Below are positions 12,179-23,394 of a stretch of 64,000 nt of DNA, piece by piece (positions within the stretch are counted from its first letter, which is position 1; each line of letters opens with the position of its first letter). The notes beneath the pieces were generated by a model. The model saw only the letters and a list, made by a program, of their open reading frames with translations. It was not told the origin of the DNA and did not search any database. The stretch lies in assembly GCA_951394405.1 (NCBI GenBank), contig OX596334.1, positions 3,410,001 through 3,474,000 on the forward strand, in the 5' to 3' direction. The position numbers and the translations under genes are program-made. The stretch is from Coprinellus micaceus. Its lineage: Eukaryota; Basidiomycota; Agaricomycetes; Agaricales; Psathyrellaceae.

Positions 12179-13248
12179 ATGCAGTCAACTTGCCGACGCG
12201 CTCTGACGCGTTTCACCACACAGCTCAGCCAACGACGGGCTATTCAAACCTCGGCGACTGGCGCAACTGTCAACGATGCCGAAATATCCCATTTTTCTCG
12301 TCTCTCATCCGAGTGGTGGGATGAAGGCGGAGAGTTCTCCTTCCTTCACCGTATGAACCCGGTTCGAGTCAAGTTCATTCAGGACAAGCTAGCTGAAGTA
12401 GCAAGGGACGAGGCCGCAGACGGCGGAGAGTCGATCCGTGAAGGCTCGGTACTCCGAGGGCTGAATGTTCTCGACGTGGGGTGTGGTGGAGGCTTGCTGT
12501 CAGAGGTATTGCTCCTCAGATATTACTTGGCGAGCACTGGCTGATATAAGCCCAGAGCCTGGCTAGACTGGGTGCAAGCACTGTCGGTATCGATGCCTCG
12601 GGGTCCAATATTGCCATTGCCTCGCTCCATGCCTCTGCCGACCCAAGCTTCAGCCTCACATCATCCTCTCTTCCTTCAACCTCCCAACCCTCTATAACCG
12701 CTCGGAATTCACTCACATACCTCCACACGACAACAGATACCCTCCTGTCTCCTGAACCTTCACCCGACTCCCCCATCCTCCCTTCAATACACCGCCAATT
12801 CGACGTCGTAACCGCCCTCGAAGTCCTCGAACACGTCTCCAACCCTTCCCACTTCCTCGACACCTGTGCCTCCCTCGTCAAACCCGGCGGACACCTCTTC
12901 ATCTCCACCATGGCTCGCACACCCCTCGCCTACGGCCTCACGATCTTGTTCGCGGAGCACATCTCCGGGAAAGTGACGAAAGGAACCCATACGTGGTCCA
13001 AATACGTGAATCCGGAAGAGCTGGTCGACTTTTTCAAAGCGTACCCCACGAGCGAGACCAATTCAGACCACAAGTGGATTGAACCGGGTGCAAACTCATA
13101 TATCCCGAGACACCAAGCTGAAGTAAAAGGTTTGATATACAACCCATTGAAAGGCGGTTGGCTCCTGGGACCACGGAACTCGATCCCTGCTGCTCAATGT
13201 AATTACATCTTTTGGGTACGGAAACCCAAGCAAGGTGGAGATGCTTAA
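12179..13248 (+). CDS. COQ3: Ubiquinone biosynthesis O-methyltransferase COQ3
   Basis: Two exons (12179-12505 and 12556-13248) give 339 residues. The N-terminus is basic and Ser/Thr-rich without acidic residues, as expected of a mitochondrial presequence. The SAM-dependent methyltransferase core shows motif I as LDVGCGGGLLSE just before the intron, the acidic post-I segment (VGIDAS), FDVVTALEVLEHV, and LVKPGGHLFIST. The protein should methylate two hydroxyl groups of the polyprenyl-benzoquinone ring in the CoQ synthome on the matrix side of the inner membrane. WWDEGGEFSFLHRMNPVR near the start is typical of UbiG/COQ3 and separates it from other methyltransferases. A low-complexity Ser/Pro insert of about 40 residues lies between motifs I and II. 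Confidence 0.95.
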
Positions 13249-13697
13249 TTAATGTGGGTTACGGCCCATCTACCCTCGCATAACATTAACCTATGCGCGA
13301 CGACTTGCAGTGATTTCTAGGCGCTTTGGGCGTTACTCTCAAGCTACCGCAATATAGTTCGACTTTGACACCGTACCAGATGTGTCAGTCAGAATACGGT
13401 CAGAAGGCTGCGATGGGATTCTTGAGGCGTTATTTTCTCCCCTGAAACAGATCCAACCCGTTTCCTGTCTGCATCCAATTTAGCCTTGGAGTTCATACCA
13501 GCCGCTACTGTGGTCTATGATAGTGCCAGTCAATGCGATTCCGTGCCAAGGAAGACAGCTCAATTTCCGCCCCAGACGTTGTTAGACGCTCTAGTGGATA
13601 CAGCTCAGATCGTAGCCTTGCACCCCTGCTACTAGAACCCAACCGCTGCCCATATATCCCCCGCTTGCTTCCTGGATTCAACACTCGACTACCCAGA
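13249..13697. other. Gene-free stretch between COQ3 and the acyltransferase
   Basis: About 450 bp holding the COQ3 3' flank and presumed promoter of the next gene. Nothing else is evident; an in-frame ATG at 13533 could extend the next gene upstream. Confidence 0.45.
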
Positions 13698-14986
13698 ATG
13701 CGAGGGGTCGCTGACTTTGACCTTAGAGTCGCCAGCGCCATTATCGCATTGTCCGTGGCCGGCCTGACCACCCCATCACCTGCGCTTCGAAAGGCAATAT
13801 TCGCCCCAATCGCCGCCCTCAGCGTCTACCTCGCCTTCTTCATGGCCTCTAACGACCTGCGGAGGGATCACTTCGTTGTATGCTGGTTCACCATCAACCT
13901 CTTTCGCATGTCCGACCTCCTTCTCCTGACCGACGTCCACAAGGAGTTGCGAAGGCAAGGAGATACAAGAGAGATATCCCAACTCCCTCTTTCTGCCCGC
14001 CTCAAGTGGGCGCTTAGCCTATTCGCAGCGTCCCGTGGCGTAGGGTGGTCCCACGAGCCCACACCCAATATCCCTCCCCGTCCCACGAGTAGCACTACAA
14101 GAACCCAGTTCATCCTCCACCAAATAATCACGCTGGGTCGGACCTACCTCATCCTCAGCTTTGGCCGCCTCTTGGGCATGATCTACCTCAGCTTCAGGGA
14201 CGACGATCCACCCTTTTCGTCGCGCCCGTGGTGGCTTCCTTCAACAGTATACGGCCTGGCGTTTCAGGCCTACGCCGGTTTGAACACCATGTACACAGTC
14301 TGCAGTATCATCGGAGTCGCTTTTCATCTTTCCGCTCCAAGCGATTGGCCACCGTATTTTGGGTCGGCCTCGGAAGCTTACACAGTCCGTAACCAATGGG
14401 GGTAAGTCTTCATCTCTGTACTCGACCCCACCGCACGCCACCTGACCCTGATTTTCTTGGACAGGCGAGCGTGGCACCAGGGCCTTAGGAGGGTATGTCT
14501 ATTTCACCCTCTGAGCGCCCCTCAAGACTCTGACGGACTGACGACCCAATAAACGAACAGCTCCTCACGGCACACGCGACCGCACTCGCCAACGCACTTC
14601 GCCTTCCAAGGGGCCGCGTTAGGGCCTACTTCTGCCTCTACACTTCATTCTTCATTTCCGGGCTTATTCACTACGTCGGTGAATACGCAGTCCGGCGAGA
14701 CTGGAGCGGGGTGTCCCTCGTATGGTTCTCGGTACAGGCTTGCGCGATCACCTTTGAGGATGCGGTCCAAGGGCTGGCGGGGAGGTCTACATTCAAGATA
14801 CCCAAAGCCATCGCTAGATTTATCGGGTATATATGGGTATACTCATGGTTCGCGTTTGTTCTACCTTTCGGTTTGGAACCCCTTATCCAAGTTGGGATGG
14901 TAGCAGATGTGGGACCAGAAGGGGAAGGCGTACTCCCAGCCCTCGCACGTGAAATACTTCGACGACTCCGGGTCAAACCGATCTAG
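13698..14986 (+). CDS. Wax-synthase-like membrane-bound O-acyltransferase
   Basis: Three exons (13698-14401, 14465-14492 of only 28 nt, 14561-14986) give 385 residues. Several hydrophobic helices run through the protein. The diagnostic block spans the short exon: AYTVRNQWGRAWHQGLRR, the signature of the fungal wax synthase domain family within the MBOAT group, with His of the WHQ motif as probable catalytic residue. A second conserved block, SGLIHYVGEY, holds the other histidine usual in these enzymes. Members esterify long-chain alcohols, or act as O-acetyltransferases in terpenoid and mycotoxin pathways. The neighbouring epoxide hydrolase and squalene-epoxidase-like genes make a terpenoid acceptor possible but unproven. 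The ATG at 13533 is an alternative start. Confidence 0.8.
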
Positions 14987-15560
14987 TTACGACAGATAGC
15001 TGGTTCGATCTGCGAGGGTCGGGAGCGCCCTCGGTCTTCCTCCTCGTAGACCAATATTACACCGCCAGTCCCTTTGCCCCGCTCTCCTCTACTCCACCGC
15101 ACCATTATTTTATTCTTCATTGGTCTTTGCTACGCTTATGCAATGTCGACTCTCACTCTACTGTTCTCCCTTCGAAGTCCACAGGCTGAGTGAGCACTTC
15201 CTCTTCCCCTTCCCCTACCCACTCCCGTTATAAATATACTCCTAGTCTGTGTGGGACTAGGTACATACCACCAGCCTTTTCAGCTTCACGGATACCCAAT
15301 TCCCATATGGGCGCTTCCACGTTCTCACGGCTGACGGAAACGGGAGTGCCTGTTTTGGAAGGTAAACTTCCGCTTTAGACAACTCAAATTGCAGACTCCT
15401 CATGAGGTGCACCGGGTACTCCTTGAAACCTCTTTACAAGCTTCAATGCATCACCTCTACCATTCTTTGGAGTAACCAACCGAAACTCTGGGTTTAACGC
15501 CCGCCGTCAAGTCCATTCAGATTGACATCCCCTAATCAGCACTAAGTACATATGCTCGAA
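14987..15560. other. Gene-free stretch between convergent genes
   Basis: About 570 bp of shared 3' flank between the acyltransferase and the epoxide hydrolase. No gene, repeat or RNA is apparent. Confidence 0.45.
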
Positions 15561-16882
15561 CTATGCCAGCACGATCCCATCAATCCACTCCTCCAAGGCT
15601 TCATTCACCTCCTTAGCGGCCTCCGCTGCAACCCAGTGACCAACGTCAAAATTGACCACAGTGATAGTGGGGGAGAATTTGCGCGTCAGAGCTTCATGGA
15701 ACCAGTTGACGCAGATAACGTCCCTTCGCGCACCGCCAAAGAAGACAGGCTTCTGGATCACAAATTTGTCGAGGGGTACCTCTGCATCCAGGAAAGGTCA
15801 GATTCAAATGCTCCCTCAGAGCATACACCAGATGGAACGTACTCTGATCGTCTTCGGTTGCCTCCCCGTTTAAATTGACCCTGTAATAATTCAGGGGGCC
15901 ATCGAACCCATATTCCCCAAACTCTTTCTCGCGAAGGGCCGCCTGATCTTCGGTAAAGATGGGAAAACGAGGGGTCCTGGTGTCGCTCTCCAAGAAAACG
16001 CGCATGGAACCTTGAGGCCCAGCGTTGAACCTGGGAAGGCGGGCATCCTTGGCATATACGAGATCGGTGAAGGATTCGCGGTGACTGTCGATCACGTTTG
16101 GGGCATCGGCGGCCGCGAAGAATTCCCTAGCAACAGAGCATTGACGAGTCAGTGTACATACCGAAAGGCAGCGCATAGCAAGCTGACCAGTATCCATAAG
16201 CTTCGTATCCGAAAAGGGCGACGGACTATATACGACGGAGTGAGCTTAGAAATAGAAAACACGCACAATAATTCCTTACTGTTTCGCGCAGTTCGTCGAT
16301 TTCCCCCACTGCGGTGCCAGGGGGCATATAGCCTGCAGCAAGGAACCCGAATCCGATGAAGCGGTTATCATACAAGTTAGCGAGCATGCCGACGGTTTTC
16401 GAGCCCCTGGGTGATCTTTTGTGAGAAAAAATTAAGGACCGTGACAAAGCGACGTACCAATCATGGCCAACGGCAACGACGTCTTTGACGTTCTCGTGGT
16501 CAAGGATGTTGACTAAATCGCTCGCAAGGAGACTATGAACATATTCTTTGCTTTCCTTGGGTTTGTCAGTGCCCCCGTAGCCAAGCATATCAGGGGCGAT
16601 CACGCCATAGCCCTTTTCCTTGAAGAATGTGATCTGCGGGTGCCAATCGATAGCGATGGAGGGAAACCCGTGGACAAGCAGCACGGTTGGTTTGCCTGAA
16701 GTCGGGGCAGAGAAATAATAGTGGTAGTTGAGACCGCGGGTGGTAGTCGCGTTCTTGAATTGAGGAAGGAGGGACCCTATGACGGACAAGGCAGCTGTGA
16801 GACAATGAGAATCATATAATGAGGAAGAAGCGAAAGAGTTTCGACCTATCCCACTCGATTCCGTGTCCTGTATGATACGCAT
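15561..16882 (-). CDS. Epoxide hydrolase (alpha/beta hydrolase fold)
   Basis: Five exons join in phase: 16882-16458, 16406-16280, 16225-16188, 16126-15829 and 15779-15561; 368 residues. The oxyanion loop is HGFPSIAIDW, the nucleophile elbow is VGHDW with Asp as catalytic nucleophile, and the terminal catalytic His lies in FDVGHWV. These three features together mark soluble epoxide hydrolases, which open epoxides to vicinal diols through an ester with the Asp. The 38-nt third exon supplies the conserved FGYEAYGYW segment, and needs an uncommon GTCAGC donor; a stronger GTATGT donor 25 nt further on would shift the frame. The N-terminal 40 residues before TTTRGLNYHYYF are weakly supported, and an alternative intron could remove part of them. 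Confidence 0.85.
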
Positions 16883-17958
16883 TCTGGCCGATAGATAGAA
16901 AGAGGTTCCGCAGGTGGTTATCGAATGATGCCTCCCAAGAGGCAACGACTCCCTTTTATATCTTGGCCTGCCACCGTTGGGAATACCAAAAGTCCCAGTG
17001 TGCCAACTGCTGGTGGGTTTCGAGCTATTGAAGCGATGCGGACCCGAGTCGCTAGCGGGTGAATGGTGACCTTTGAAGCTCGCCACACCGTCAGGAGCGC
17101 GGTGGCTACACTAAAGCGCCAACCTACGAAGCATGTAGGTTCGCCACTCCGAACTAAATAAATGAATGGTCGACGCAGCGACTCTAGAGCCGCTGTGACA
17201 TGCGACATCCCATGGGCCGCCCAGAGACGAGTCCTTTGCCAGTGGGAACTTTACTGAACCTTTCTGGGATGTACCACGCTTCGCAAGAGGTAGGGCGGAG
17301 GAGATACGTGTCGCTCATGTCAACCATGTCGATGAGGTCGTGCCAAATGGTCACCTTATCCTCGTGCGTAGTAGTGAGCGCGCGAGACGTGGTCGAAGGA
17401 GGATCCATGGGGAAGAAAGAGAAAGGGCTCGCTTCTCCGCTGTGGTTCAATCACTGGCAGCCGCAGTAAAAGGTTGCGCTAGGTACTGGTGTCCATCACA
17501 GTATGGATCGTCCTTGACTTTCTTCTGTCGCCCTTCGCGCCGCTGGGGCCTATCTGAGAGGGCGAGTCGCTGACGGTGGGTGGCGATTCAGAGCAAGAAT
17601 CGCGATCGGCCATCACCCATTCTGCCCCGACGGCCAGACGAACTATTAAGTTTCACACGGGTTACGATGACCGTGCAACAGCGCGCCCTCGGCCTGTTGA
17701 ACGCGAACAGCGCCACCCAACGCCCGACTAGTATTTTGACCTCGAGGTTCTTCAAGTTGGCGGATATATTTCTCACCTCGCTATTAGATGCAACGGAAGC
17801 AAGGAATCGTTCGGTTTAAGCGCCCAACTCTTTCCACGCGCACTCATCGATCACCTTCAAATAACGAAGAGGGCCGCTCCGATTATATATAAAAAGTGCC
17901 ATAATACAATTCCCTTTGCCGGCATGATGGGTAAAGCCATAGGGTAAGTACGTGATGT
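16883..17958. other. 1.1-kb stretch without a supported gene
   Basis: Contains an 88-codon minus-strand open frame (17450-17184) with no recognised domain, and one copy of the recurrent 9-mer as TAAGCGCCC (17817-17825). No repeats or mobile-element ends seen. Confidence 0.4.
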
Positions 17959-18153
17959 TCAACTAAAGACACTCGAGGTGGCGCGAGGTGTCCACCACCT
18001 AACCTCACCCCACAGAACAGGGGCGATCATGGTAAGGCCCATCCAAGTCATAGATAATGCTTCGAAGACTAGCCTCGCGTAGTCGAACAGGGCAGATGGT
18101 GGTGCTTGGAGTTTCCCATTAGGCGCATACTTCCTGATTTGTTCCGGTTGGGT
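17959..18153 (-). pseudogene. Readable tail of the squalene epoxidase-like gene beyond the stop
   Basis: Sixty-four codons in the same frame as the last exon, directly after the in-frame TGA. The segment includes FDYARLVFEALSMTWMG, a hydrophobic helix, and LWGEVRWW, matching the C-terminal membrane anchor and tail that normal squalene epoxidases have. Preservation of the frame suggests the stop is recent or bypassed. Confidence 0.6.
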
Positions 18154-19616
18154 TCAAGTTATGAGCAGTCGTGCGGAGCCCATACTTATGGATGCAAAGT
18201 TCTTCAGCAGGAGCATAGGAGAGCGCGATGTCCTGAAAAATAGGTCAAATTTTGTATGAGAGAAGAATACTGAAGTGAAATACCCCGAAATCAGGCTGAC
18301 GCAGTCTTGTAGTCGTTTTCCATGCTCCACGAAGAGGACCTTCATGAACGCATTCCTTAGCGTGCCATACGCTCCGTCTGGGAGTCCGGATCCGCGCTAC
18401 CCCTTCTTGCAGAGAACCGTACGCACCATCGCGCTTCATCATAGTGTACATTGCCGACCCAAGCACGTTGAGTGTGGCAGCGTGGCTCTTGCGTCCCCAG
18501 TGCCACTGTCGAATGATGCCGCCCAACATATCCCAGTCCCTGAGTGACGCGAGGCCGGACCCCTCAATCGCGTCGCGCAAGTATACCACGTCCTGCAGTG
18601 CAACAGTCATCCCAGCGCCGGTGATGGGATGGCGCGTGTTCCACGAGTCACCCAGGAGGAAGACGCCATGCTTCGAGAGCCTGGTGGCTTGTTGGACGGA
18701 AGGGAGGTAGAAGTTGGGCACCATGCGGTACCGGCGATGCTCATACACCTCTCTGGCAGCTTCGCGAATGGATTCGGGGAGTTTTGGGACAACCTTGTCT
18801 AAAAGGTGCCCCTGCAAAAGATCAGTCAATGCAAACGAGGACGAATAAAAGGCTACTAACCTGGAGATCTTTAGGGATCGGCATGGGTATGTCGACTCCG
18901 ATCCTAGTATCCGTCTCGGTGAGTTGAATTAGGAACACGGGGGGAAGGCCCTCGGGGAGGATGGCAGTGCCATGGCGTGGGATGGGAGGCAACGTATCCC
19001 TCATGATGCCCCCAACCGAGTAGCTGTATATTTCCGGTTTATAGAAGGCTTCCTGGAGGACCACTTGTCGAAATTTAGAAAATCCTCCATCCGCGACGAT
19101 GACTAGGTCTCCAAACACGTCCAGCTTTCCGCCGTCTTCAGAAGGTGAGTTCGAACTGTTAGTCGACACAGGCTGTCTGGTGACTGTGACCCCGACAACA
19201 CGCCCAGAGAGTGAACACTCGATGAGTTTTGTCGCTGTCGCTTCGATGGGGTGGACGTTCCGGTTCCGGAGGGCAACGCGACGCAAACCCATGACGAACT
19301 TCCCGTGATGAAAGGTCCTTCCCTGCTTGCCCTTCGCGTATGGGATCGAAACCGAATCTGTCCCGTTGATGATGTTGTAGCCCTCCAACATCACGGCGTA
19401 GCCCTCCACTGCGGGTTCCATGCCAAGCTCGGCAAGGGCTTCCACACCTCCGGGTTGGAAGACTTCGCCAACAATCCGATCCGGTTCCTCGAAAGAGCGC
19501 TCAACAAGAGCGATCTTCCACGGCGCCGGGCGGGGAATGTTTGCTAGAGCGTGGGCCATGGCTGACCCGGCGATTCCAGCGCCAATGATGACGGCGTCGT
19601 ATGGCTTGTCTTCCAT
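18154..19616 (-). CDS. Squalene epoxidase-like FAD monooxygenase, C-terminus cut by a TGA
   Basis: Four exons join in phase: 19616-18861, 18811-18427, 18377-18284 and 18232-18154; 437 residues. The FAD-binding GxGxxG appears as DAVIIGAGIAGSAMAHAL, and the family-specific GEVFQPGGVEAL, GRTFHHGKF and GDSWNTRHPITGAGMTVAL identify squalene monoo xygenase, the ER enzyme that makes 2,3-oxidosqualene for ergosterol and triterpenes. The frame stops at TGA 18156-18154 within the C-terminal membrane region. The same frame then stays open for 64 codons to a TGA at 17961-17959 and reads a typical family tail ending in LWGEVRWW. No GT-AG intron I could find removes the first stop in frame. It is either a truncated enzyme, a recent pseudogene, or a stop removed by unusual processing. 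Confidence 0.8.
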
Positions 19617-20347
19617 CTTCTGAGAGCCAAGTGCTTTGGATGTCGGGTGTTAGGTTGGTTGAGGTTTGCCGGTGCAGGATGGGTAGGCGGACGGCCATCC
19701 TCTTTATAGTTTCAAAGGATAACAGACCTTCCTCGACTTGGCCTGGTATGCAGGCAAAGGCCCACCCACCTTCCGGTTAGCCTCGAAACAATCCCACTTC
19801 AAATGTCGCACAAGTGTCGATATGCAAACGCAATGAAAGCATGCCATACGGTGACCAAGGAACCCTTCTCTGTGTCCCCAACACACAGAGGTTAGCCACT
19901 GCGGTAGGATAGGGTGAGGCATAGCAAGAACACAGACCTGTGGCAGAGGCCCCAGAGCATTGATGAGGTCAGAGACTCAGAGAGATGCAACCCTTTTCGA
20001 AGGCTCACGCGCTCACGTGCGGACTCAAAGAAGTGGGAGGAGTTTGAGTTGGTATTGTACGAGTGCGCCACAGTTGGGCCCGTCGTTAGGCTTGCCGCAG
20101 GCCTGAAATGACAGGGCAGCGGAATGGCTGGGAATGGTGCACCGTACTAGTAGCGGACCCACCCATCGAGCAACTTAGGGCGCACCGAATCCGAATTTGC
20201 ATCTCCGACTGGACCATAAACGAGCGTTAGAATTTCACTGTCGTTGATATCAGTAACAGTTAGCGAAACAAGATCCATGTACAGGGGCGTAACCTTCGAT
20301 TGGTATCGGGGCACTCAACATTGCACTTTCTTCATCTGCCTGGTCTT
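19617..20347. other. Upstream region of the squalene epoxidase-like gene
   Basis: About 730 bp between its start and the 3' end of the zinc-finger gene; presumed promoter. No supported gene. Confidence 0.4.
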
Positions 20348-21699
20348 TCATCCTGCGCGACCGCGTCCACGGCCCCTACCCCGTCCGAGTCCCCCACGTC
20401 CTCCTTCACCTGATACGTAACCCCTTCCACCTCGTCCTCGACCCCGATTCCCAGCCTTAGCTCCGCTGCCCGCACTCTCACCATTGGTATCCTCACCCGC
20501 CTTCTTAGTTGGTTTGTCAGTCGGCCCCCCAGTAATCTGGGTGTCGGGTTTGGTTGGGGTTTGCGGCTGCTTGGGCTGATGAGCTGGACGACCACTCGCC
20601 GTAACAAAGCCACCACCCCTTCCTCTACCGAATCGCACGGATGGTGGTATGAGGGATAGGGTTGACATCCCGGACGCAAGGGCATCTGCAGGGTCGGGCG
20701 GGAGGCTACGGACGGATGCATAGGGTCGAGGGGTCGCCTCAGGGTCCTGGTCGATCGACATCCGTACGTTGTCAGGCTTCTGAAGTGTGTTGTAGAAGGA
20801 TTGGGGTGGAACTTGTGGGACTTGCGCCTGGTTCTGGGAGGAGAGAGGGGCACTGTCGTCGTCCGACCCTTCACTATCGATGTCGTCATCATCGCTATCG
20901 TCATCGTCGACATCCATCTTAGAGGATGAGCCTCGTATAGTCTCTTTGTCCACCTTGATTTGTGGATTGGAGCCCTGCGCTTCAGAAAGCTCTCGAGGCG
21001 TCCATTTACCCCTGACCATGCTGGCGCCCTCACCCCATTTCTTGAGAAGGCCGCCGACGCCTTTGTTCGTCACCGCGAAGAAGTACTCTTTGGGGTATCC
21101 ATGAGCTGAAATGAGATGCAGGCGTCTGTTCTTGGGATTGGAGAATGCGCGTGTGCAGCTGGAGAGATGACAAGCGAACTGAGTTAAGTCGAGGCCCGTT
21201 AGTTTTCGCGCGAACGTCCTAACAACTGGAAAGGTGCTCACGATCTTCTCCCCGCGGTCCTTCCTCATGGCAGCGATAGGATCATGATTCTCTGTTTGAT
21301 GCTATGAAGGTCTTGAGTATGGTGGTGTGTGAGCTGAACGGCATTGAGCATCGTTGGACTCACCAACTCTAGCAATCGTGCATCGGGGAACACCGACCCA
21401 CATCCCGGTTGCTCACAAACATGGGCATGATAGGTAGCGTAGTGCGACTCGAGCTCCCTCGTACTTGATAGAGGCGTTGGCTTATGGTTGCACGTTGGCG
21501 GCAGCGTACACAACAACGGACGTCCCGCGCCAGGGTTCGCCGTAGATGGAGATGCCTCGTCCGATTCAGCAGGTGGGGATATACGTGTGGCCTTGCTCGC
21601 TACGTACTCCCTGGAGCTCACCGATGACCCTGACGACTGTGAGGACGTCCGGTGGCGTTTGGCAGTGGAGGGAGGTTGGAAAGCCGTGGTAGAGTTCAT
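20348..21699 (-). CDS. C2H2 zinc-finger protein, ZNF511-like
   Basis: Two exons (21699-21364 and 21301-20348) give 429 residues. After a Ser-rich N-terminus come zinc-finger units: CTLPPTCNHKPTP...HYATYHAHVC, then CEQPGCGSVFPDARLLELHQTENH with the intron inside it, then FACHLSSCTRAFSNPKNRRLHLISAH followed by YPKEYFF. This three-finger spacing ending in a Tyr-Pro segment is that of the ZNF511 family, whose role is poorly known. An acidic stretch (DVDDDDSDDDDIDSEGSDDD-like) follows, and the C-terminus is an RGG-type tail of Gly/Arg repeats, suggesting RNA binding and a nuclear location. The gene is divergent from the KH-domain gene with 194 bp between starts. Confidence 0.75.
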
Positions 21700-21893
21700 C
21701 TTGACATGAACGTGCAGTCCAAATAGGCGCCCACTCGTTCTGGCGTGCGGTCGGCATCAATGTTTGGTGCAGAAGCCTTCGCCAAGCACGGCACTCGATC
21801 GAGCCTGGAGGCCTTCTGCCAGAATCCATAACTTTCTCTCAACCTTCTTCCACGACTTCGAGGTCAGACGCGTGTCGACCGCTGGTAATTGTC
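21700..21893. promoter_or_regulatory. Short bidirectional promoter (ZNF511-like / KHDC4-like)
   Basis: Only 194 bp separate the two divergent start codons, so both 5' UTRs and core promoters must share it. This implies co-expression of two likely RNA-linked nuclear proteins. Confidence 0.5.
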
Positions 21894-23394
21894 ATGGCAG
21901 ACTCAGGAAAATCGAAGTGGGACCAGCCAGGCCCCAAGAGCGACGACGCGACGCCTGAAGCGTCTGGTTCGGTCAAGAAACTCGACCCAGCAGAGGCTGC
22001 TGCACAGGCCGCTGCAATTGCTGCAAAAATTGCGGCCCAGTTTGCGGCTGGAGGAAGTTTGGATGGGTCAGGAGGGCCTGCGGAGCACCAGTTCATGAAG
22101 GATATCGATATCAACGATGTGAGGAATCGGTATATGCTGACCAAGGGGAGCACGCAGCAGCAGGTGAGTTACATTGGTTGAACCGTAGAACGCTCCTTTA
22201 TTTTAATCTCCGTTTTCATCCTACAGATCAACGAAGAGTCTGGAGGCGCCGTAGTGAGCACGAAGGGTATATGGTACCCCGACCGAAGCAAGGCCACCGA
22301 GAAGGATCCTCCTCTATACCTGCATGTCACGGCGGCGACGGCTGAAACCCTGAAGAAGGCGACCGACAAAATTGAGGAGCTTATGAACATGGATTTGGGG
22401 TCACTAGCGGAAGACAAGAGGAGAGAAAAGGTTAGCAGGTTTCAGCAATGCGTTGGCCGTTCCTATTTGCTCACTAGCATCGTCCACTCCTTCGATGACG
22501 AATATAGCGTAAATGGCCAGAAGAGAAGCTCCCTATTGGTCTGGAATCCATTCGCAATTTCAACGTCAGGGCGAAGGTTGTTGGACCTAGCGTACGTAAC
22601 AGACTCTTCCGCTGAGAGAACGCGCATCCCATCCTTTCTTGCAGGGTACCTTCGTGAAATACATTCAACAAGAGACGAGTGCGCGTGTTCAAATCAAGGG
22701 ACTGGGCTCAGGTTTCATTGACCAGGACACTGGGAGAGAACACGATGAGCCGTTGTTCATTCACATCACGTATGCTCATCCCATCCCTTCCTTCGAATCG
22801 TCTGATCGTGTATGCCCTGCCCTATATTTCCAGTGCTCCAGAGGAAGGTCAAGTCGCTCGTGCAAAAGTGCTCTCGGAGGATCTCCTTTCCGTAGTTCGC
22901 TCGGAACACGCTAAGCAACAAGGACGAATCCAACAAGAGCAAGCTGAACTGCATGCAGCGCAATTGCAGTATGCCGCGTACTCTTCTCACATGGTACGCC
23001 CTGCCTTCCCTTTTCGAGCCTCCGACTTGTGTCTAATTACAAAAATAAGGGATACGGTGGTATGCCCGCTGATGGTCAAGCTCCTGCATCCCCAGCCGGC
23101 GCGCCTCCCCCACCGCCCGACCAGCCTCCTCCCCCACCCCCAGGCTCTGGCGCCGCTGCTGGAGCCACTGGCTCAGAGGATCCTATGGCTGCGTACACGG
23201 CTTACTGGGCGGCGTATGGATACGACGTCAACTCTCCTCAGTTCCAAGAGTGGATGCAGCAGCAGTACGCAGCATACTACGCTGGTGGGGCTGCCCCAGG
23301 AGCGCCTGGTGCTGGTGCGCCCGGAGCCCCTGGCGGGCCACCCCCGCCTTCGGGTGCTGCTCCTCCTCCCCCTCCTGGCCCTCCTCCTTCATAG
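21894..23394 (+). CDS. KH-domain RNA-binding splicing factor, KHDC4/BLOM7-like
   Basis: Six exons join in phase: 21894-22163, 22227-22430, 22526-22591, 22645-22769, 22834-22993 and 23050-23394; 389 residues. The first part has Ala-rich helices and a domain with INEESGGAVVSTKGIWYP. The second has LPIGLESIRNFNVRAKVVGP, then GTFVKYIQQETSARVQIKG and GSGFIDQDTGREHDEPLFIHI, the tandem KH-like fold of KHDC4, where a Gly-rich loop grips single-stranded RNA. KHDC4 proteins act in pre-mRNA splicing and 5' splice-site choice. The C-terminus is Pro/Gly-rich with an NSPQFQEWMQQQYAAYYAG segment. The third exon acceptor (CCAGAAGAG) is the least certain join; a nearer CCAG would break the frame. Confidence 0.85.

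Noticed and set aside
17184..17450. 88-codon minus-strand frame ending before the epoxide hydrolase start
   Set aside because: No domain, no clear splice partners; could be a fragment of a gene but cannot be supported.
20332..21033. 233-codon minus-strand frame with many Arg/Pro
   Set aside because: Out-of-frame shadow of the zinc-finger gene's second exon.
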